The notes beneath the pieces were generated by a model. The model was not told the origin of the DNA. It was given only the letters and a program-made list of their open reading frames with translations, and ran no database searches. This document shows, piece after piece, positions 35,385-39,170 of a stretch of 39,170 bases of DNA. The stretch is taken from the NCBI RefSeq assembly GCF_000298215.1, contig NZ_BAHD01000066.1:1-39170 (forward strand), read 5' to 3'. Within the stretch, counting starts at the first letter, position 1. Each line of letters starts with the position of its first letter. The stretch is from Kineosphaera limosa NBRC 100340. GTDB lineage: Bacteria > Actinomycetota > Actinomycetes > Actinomycetales > Dermatophilaceae. A program made the translations under genes and the position numbers.

Positions 35385-36847
35385 CAGCGCACCCGATCGC
35401 TCTCGGTGCGCTCACGGATCTTGGCCCACACGGGCGCGTTGTGGATGCCGACATCCTCCGGATCGAAGACCGGATCGCGGCCCTCGCGGCGTTGCCGCAC
35501 GTAATCGCGGTAGACGCGAATGGCGGTGCCGCTGAGTAGCACGAGCGCGATGAGGTTGATCCACGTGTAGAGGCCCAGGCCGAGGTCGGCGAGGTTCCAC
35601 GCGACGTCGGAGGAGCGGAACGAGCCGAGGAGGATCGACCCGGCGAGCACGAACACCATGACGCGATTGCAGATGCGCTCCCAGCGCGGGTTACGCACGA
35701 TGTAGGCGACGTTGGTGTCGGCGTAGAACGCGAACGAGAGCAGGGTGGTGAACGCGAAGAAGAACATCGCGACGGCCACGAACGAGGAGCCCACCCCAGG
35801 GAACACGGTGTCGATCGCCGTCTGCGTGTACGCCGGACCCGCGGAGAGGCCGGGCACGTACTCGATGATCGTCGTGCCGTCGGGATTTTCGACGTTGTAG
35901 CTGTTGGTCACCAGGATCATCAGGCCGGTGATCGTGCAGACGAACAGCGTGTCGACGTACACCGAGAAGCCCTGGGCCAGGCCCTGCTTGGCGGGGTGGG
36001 AGACCTCCGCGGCGGCGGCGGCCTGCGCCCCGGAGCCGGTGCCGGCCTCGGAGGAGTAGATCGCCCGGCGCACGCCCCACATGATGACCGCGCCGAGCAT
36101 CCCGCCGAACATCGATTCGGCGCCGAACGCGCTGGCGAAGATGAGGCCGAACATGCCCGGTACGGCGTCGGCGTTGAGGGCGAGCACGACGAGCCCGGCG
36201 AGGATGTAGGCGGCGGCCATGACCGGCACCACGAGCCCGGCGACAAGACCGATGCGCTTGAGGCCCCCGAGCACGACGGCCAGGAAGAGGATCACGACGA
36301 AGACGCCGGTGATCCACGGCTCGATGCCCCAGGCCACGTCGACGGATTCGGCAATGCTGAACGCTTGGATCGAGGGACCGGTGACCGCGCACGCGAAGAC
36401 GGCGGCGGCGGCGTACGCGATCGCCATCCACTTCCAGCCGATGCCCTTTTCGATGTAATAGGCGGGGCCGCCGCGGTATTCGCCGTGCACCTCCTCCTTC
36501 CACACCTGCGCCAGCGAACATTCGGCGAGGGCGACGGCCGAACCGACGATTGCGGTCATCCACATCCAAAACATCGCGCCCGGCCCACCGAAGTGGATGG
36601 CGGTGGCGACGCCGGCGATATTGCCGACGCCGATGCGCCCGCCGAGGGCCATGGCGAACGCCTGGAACGAGGAGACGCCCTGTTTGGAGCCGGTGCCGCC
36701 GATGAGCAGGCGGGCCATCTCGCCGACCCGCAGGATCTGCGGAGCCGCCATGCGGATCGTGAAGTACACGCCGAGGAGCAGCACGAGCGCCACCATCGGC
36801 GTGCTCCAGAGCTTCTCGACCAGCCACTCGATCTGGGTGTCGAACAT
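35384..36847 (-). CDS. Sodium:alanine symporter (AGCS family)
   Basis: 487 residues, about 10-11 helices. Family motifs: SSFQAFAMALGGRIGVGNIA GVATAIHFGGPGAMFWMWM, EVHGEYRGGPAYYIEKGIGW and AVIMWGVRRAIYSSEAGTGS. FQAFAMALGGRIGVGNIAG is the signature. It imports alanine or glycine with sodium. ATG 36847 is preferred to ATG 36853 because AAGGGG (complement of 36854-36859) then lies 6 nt upstream. The 200 bp between this start and the DUF4188 stop hold no gene, only short tandem repeats near 37022-37055. Confidence 0.92.
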   Translation of the reverse strand: MFDTQIEWLVEKLWSTPMVALVLLLGVYFTIRMAAPQILRVGEMARLLIGGTGSKQGVSSFQAFAMALGGRIGVGNIAGVATAIHFGGPGAMFWMWMTAIVGSAVALAECSLAQVWKEEVHGEYRGGPAYYIEKGIGWKWMAIAYAAAAVFACAVTGPSIQAFSIAESVDVAWGIEPWITGVFVVILFLAVVLGGLKRIGLVAGLVVPVMAAAYILAGLVVLALNADAVPGMFGLIFASAFGAESMFGGMLGAVIMWGVRRAIYSSEAGTGSGAQAAAAAEVSHPAKQGLAQGFSVYVDTLFVCTITGLMILVTNSYNVENPDGTTIIEYVPGLSAGPAYTQTAIDTVFPGVGSSFVAVAMFFFAFTTLLSFAFYADTNVAYIVRNPRWERICNRVMVFVLAGSILLGSFRSSDVAWNLADLGLGLYTWINLIALVLLSGTAIRVYRDYVRQRREGRDPVFDPEDVGIHNAPVWAKIRERTESDRVR

Positions 36848-37021
36848 GGGCATCCCCTTAGGTGGCCGGCCGAAGAGCGGACGACGGCGCGAACCACAGT
36901 GGTGTGCGGAGGTGAAGCGGGCTGTTGGCCAGCGAACCTACCCGCCGCGGGGGACGGCCGCGCGCTGTGCGGCGGCGTTTCGGCCAGAAGCCCCGTCAGG
37001 ATGCCCAGTTCAAGGGGGTTC

Positions 37022-37055
37022 GTTCAGGGGTGAGTTCGGGGGTGAGTTCAGGAGG
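37022..37055. repeat. 12-bp tandem repeats at the DUF4188 gene 3' end
   Basis: GTTCAGGGGTGA (37022-37033), GTTCGGGGGTGA (37034-37045) and GTTCAGGAGG (37046-37055), the last one containing the DUF4188 stop codon (37048-37050). A further GTTC lies at 37018. The unit appears to have been copied downstream of the stop. Confidence 0.7.
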
Positions 37056-37554
37056 CCGTGGCCAGGCGGCCGCCGAGGCGTTCGCGGGCTCCGCGGCCGC
37101 GACGGGTGGCCTCGACGAGGCCGGTGGCGGCGCCGAGTCCCACGCCGGCGCCGTTGCCATAGAAGGTCTCGACTCCCCCAGCGGGCACGACGTAGGTCTC
37201 GTGCCAGATGCCGACGGCGCCCGGATGCCGGCGGGCCGCGTTGTTGAAGGCGCGCCACGCGGGCACGTGTGCGTGGTCGCGCAAGTGGGCGTAGGCGTAG
37301 AGGTGTTCGACGCTGCGCCAGTACTGCACGACCCACGGCCCCTTGCCGCCGAACAGGGTGTCGGCGCCGAGAAAGCCCAGGTCGTCGGCCTCGCCGCGGG
37401 CGGCCTGGGCCTTGTTGCGGTGCAGCTCGGCGAGCATCTTGGGCATGGCGGCGAAGACCGGCAGCCACAGGTCGGGCCGGTGGGGTTTGCGGATCGTCAT
37501 GCCGATGTGGAAAACGACGAGGTCGCCCTCGTGCGCGTGCGTCTGACCTTGCAT
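37048..37554 (-). CDS. DUF4188 protein (monooxygenase-like)
   Basis: 168 residues. GDLVVFHIGMTIRKPHRPDL WLPVFAAMPKMLAELHRNKA, then LGFLGADTLFGGKGPWVVQY WRSVEHLYAYAHLRDHAHVP AWRAFNNAARRHPGAVGIWH ETYVV match DUF4188, a heme-free ferredoxin-like barrel family with proposed monooxygenase ties. ATG 37554 has GGGAG 5 nt upstream and is chosen. The earlier ATG 37590 is possible as a leaderless start, because a TATCTA -10 (minus strand, 37601-37596) lies just before it. The gene diverges from the MerR regulator across the palindrome at 37605-37628, so it is probably under that regulator's control. Confidence 0.83.
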   Translation of the reverse strand: MQGQTHAHEGDLVVFHIGMTIRKPHRPDLWLPVFAAMPKMLAELHRNKAQAARGEADDLGFLGADTLFGGKGPWVVQYWRSVEHLYAYAHLRDHAHVPAWRAFNNAARRHPGAVGIWHETYVVPAGGVETFYGNGAGVGLGAATGLVEATRRGRGARERLGGRLATAS

Positions 37555-37604
37555 GGCAACTCCCGGGATCTGCGGGGACGCCTGCGGCATCCAGTTAGAT
37601 ACTG

Positions 37605-37628
37605 ACACTCCCCAATATTGGTGAGAGT
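37605..37628. promoter_or_regulatory. Divergent operator between DUF4188 and MerR genes
   Basis: A 24-bp imperfect palindrome centred on AATATT (37614-37619): 10 of 12 pairs match. It lies between a TATCTA -10 candidate for the minus-strand gene (37596-37601) and a TACTAT -10 candidate for the MerR gene (37629-37634). The layout fits a shared MerR-type operator. Confidence 0.72.
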
Positions 37629-37658
37629 TACTATCCAATGTCAAGAGGTGGTGATGGG

Positions 37659-38297
37659 ATGCGGATGTCGGGTTTGGCGGAGGCGACCGGGGTGCCGGTG
37701 GCGACGTTGAAGTACTACCTGCGCGAGGGGCTGCTGCACGCGGGTCGGGCGACCTCGCGCACCCAGGCCGAGTACGACAACTCCCATGTCGAGCGGGTGC
37801 GGCTGGTGCGGGCCCTCACGGAGGTCGGTGGGCTGAGCTTGGCGACGGTGGGTCGGGTGTTGGCGGTGATCGAGGAGCCGAACCTGGAGCGTACGGAGGT
37901 CTTGGGGGCGGCGCAGCGCTCGCTGCTGGGGGTCGATCGGGTGGCGATCCCGCCGCGGGACGTCGAGGAGCCGTGGGCGCAGTCCCGCACGCATGCCTGG
38001 CTGGCGGGGCGCGGCTGGCTGGTCGATCCGCGGGATCCGGTTGTCGAAGACCTGGACCGCGCCTGGTCCGCCTGCGACGCGGCGGGCATCGGCCTCGACG
38101 AGGCCCGCATGGATGCCTACGCCGACGCCGCCGAGCAGATCGCGGTCATCGACGTCGACTCCGTACCACCCGAGCCGCAGGCCGCCGTGCGCCAAGTCGT
38201 GCTCGGCACCGTCCTCGTCGACCCGGTCCTTGCCGCCCTACGCCGCCTGGCCCAACAACACACAGCGGTCTCCCGAGAGGTCAGTGCCCAGGGGTAG
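37659..38297 (+). CDS. MerR-family transcriptional regulator
   Basis: 212 residues. The winged helix reads MRMSGLAEATGVPVATLKYY LREGLLHAGRATSRTQAEYD NSHVERVRLVRALTEVGGLS LATVGRVLAVIEE. The long effector part (about 75-212, WAQSRTHAWLAGRGWLVDPR onward) is unlike the metal-sensing members: no Cys motif is seen, so a small-molecule or protein signal is more likely. ATG 37659 is chosen over 37638: GAGGTG (37645-37650) lies 8 nt upstream and the protein then starts as MerR proteins do. It is divergent from DUF4188. Confidence 0.88.
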   Translation: MRMSGLAEATGVPVATLKYYLREGLLHAGRATSRTQAEYDNSHVERVRLVRALTEVGGLSLATVGRVLAVIEEPNLERTEVLGAAQRSLLGVDRVAIPPRDVEEPWAQSRTHAWLAGRGWLVDPRDPVVEDLDRAWSACDAAGIGLDEARMDAYADAAEQIAVIDVDSVPPEPQAAVRQVVLGTVLVDPVLAALRRLAQQHTAVSREVSAQG

Positions 38298-38356
38298 TCA
38301 GCGGGCGGCGGCGGCACACAGCAAGTCCTGTGGTGCGGGGTACCGGGCGATCCCGC

Positions 38357-39170
38357 TTAGGTAGCGAAGGTGAACTGTTCGCTGGGTAAGGCCTTGCACT
38401 CGGGCATCCTTGCCGGTCGAGATGGTCCGCTGCCGCTGCTTTCGCCGTCGGCCTCATCGCCAGCACTGCGGCGTGGTTGGTTGCCGATGGGGGTGCCGTC
38501 GGCGCGGGTCCATGCGACCCCGGTGGGGGTGACTGTTCCGATGTGTCCGTGGCGGTGGATGACGGTGTGGTGGTGCCGGCAAACGCAGGCCATGTTCCAC
38601 TCGGTCGTCGGTCCGCCATTGGCCCAGTGAATGAGGTGGTGTTTGTCGGTCCAGGCCGCCGGTATTCGACACCCCGGGTATGTGCAGGTTTTGTCGCGCA
38701 GCTCAAGGGCGGTGACCAATCCCGGTTTGGCGAGCCGGTGGGCGTGGCCCAGGTCGAGGAGTTCGCTGCGGGTGCCGAGGACGGCGGGATGATCTGCGCG
38801 TCGCAGGCCAGCATCCGCACATCGCCGGGTGAGAGGACCTGCCCGTAGCGGGTGGTGCCGCAGCCGGCGACGCTGGAGCGGATGGTGTGGTGTCCGAGGT
38901 CGCCGGAGTCGAGCACTCCGGCACTGGAGCCGAGCATGTGGTGTCCGAGGTCGCCGGAGCTCAGCACGCCCGCGCTGAGCGCGCCTGTGCTGCTGGCTGC
39001 GAGCGTGCCGTGCCCGCAGCATGGTCCGTTGCCAGGGTTGCTTGCGTGGCCGTTGCCTCGATCGAAGCCGGCGGGTGTGTCGATGTCGGTCGCTGTCTCG
39101 GTCGGGGCGAAAGCACCGGGGTGGGCGCTGGCCGTGGCCTCCGCCTCGGCCGGGAACTACCCGAGCTGCT
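38357..39170 (-). pseudogene. DUF222/HNH endonuclease-like gene, frameshifted and cut by window edge
   Basis: The HNH end is clear on the minus strand: LLDLGHAHRLAKPGLVTALE LRDKTCTYPGCRIP, WTDKHHLIHWANGGPTTEWN MACVCRHHHTVIHRHG, ending at 38357. This is the C-terminal part of a DUF222-HNH protein, a family often duplicated in actinobacteria. Upstream the expected residues SPGDVRMLACDAQIIPAVLG switch frame near 38783-38788; one base (G of CCGGCC) seems missing. Farther upstream an in-frame TAG lies at 39157-39159. A linker holds two 17-residue repeats (VLSSGDLGHHMLGSSAG, VLDSGDLGHHTIRSSVAG). The start and the DUF222 domain lie outside the window. Confidence 0.75.

Overview
The window is high-GC, densely packed DNA. 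Several traits point to an actinobacterium: GTG starts, 4-nt ATGA/GTGA gene overlaps, leaderless-looking promoters, a SigF/SigB-type sigma factor, LytR_C-domain and DUF222-HNH proteins, and the frdBAC-like sdhCAB order. Micrococcales is my best guess, but no marker gene here proves the order. No rRNA or tRNA gene was seen. All product names come from reading the sequence; nothing was searched against a database.

Layout. 1-1.9 kb: a truncated HxlR repressor diverges from an MFS exporter that is followed by a tiny membrane protein. 1.9-2.9 kb: a ParD-like/zeta toxin-antitoxin pair behind a perfect inverted repeat. 3.0-5.3 kb: a carnitine-to-glycine-betaine operon (cdhC, cdhA, cdhB) in which cdhA carries a frameshift. 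5.3-10.6 kb, minus strand: a ribose uptake operon read rbsR-rbsA-rbsC-rbsB-rbsD, with a 30-bp perfect palindrome upstream of rbsR and a strong hairpin between rbsB and rbsD. 10.6-12.3 kb: an accessory stretch with tandem and dispersed repeats, a small membrane protein, interleaved inverted repeats and an RHH/BrnT-like toxin-antitoxin pair. 12.3-15.1 kb: a lycopene-cyclase-like flavoprotein, a Gfo/Idh/MocA oxidoreductase and a DUF1801 protein. 15.1-17.2 kb, minus: a pair of bacterial PH-domain membrane proteins. 17.3-19.7 kb, minus: a short UvrA paralogue.

20.0-25.6 kb: a double LytR_C membrane protein, a sigma factor and succinate dehydrogenase sdhC-sdhA-sdhB. 25.6-25.9 kb: two copies of a roughly 83-bp palindromic repeat that also occurs near 10.7 and 11.6 kb. 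25.9-28.5 kb: a rhomboid protease, a membrane-anchored alpha/beta hydrolase and a GNAT acetyltransferase. 28.5-33.5 kb: a hairpin-rich convergent intergenic region, then on the minus strand a Clp/Hsp100 ATPase without an obvious ClpP-docking loop, a MarC-family protein and an unrecognised membrane protein. 33.6-36.9 kb: a hairpin array, a PadR regulator with its membrane partner, and a DUF2784/AGCS symporter operon. 37.0-38.3 kb: DUF4188 and MerR genes diverging from a shared palindrome. 38.36 kb to the end, minus: a broken DUF222/HNH endonuclease gene.

The metabolic units are self-contained: ribose import with its own repressor, carnitine conversion to betaine, and Complex II. The less explained material lies in the intergenic DNA: a dispersed palindromic repeat, several short tandem repeats (twice with a 17-bp unit, and at two gene 3' ends), a triple interleaved inverted repeat, and promoters whose -10 box sits directly before a start codon. 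Two coding frameshifts (cdhA and the HNH gene) are either real decay or sequencing errors.
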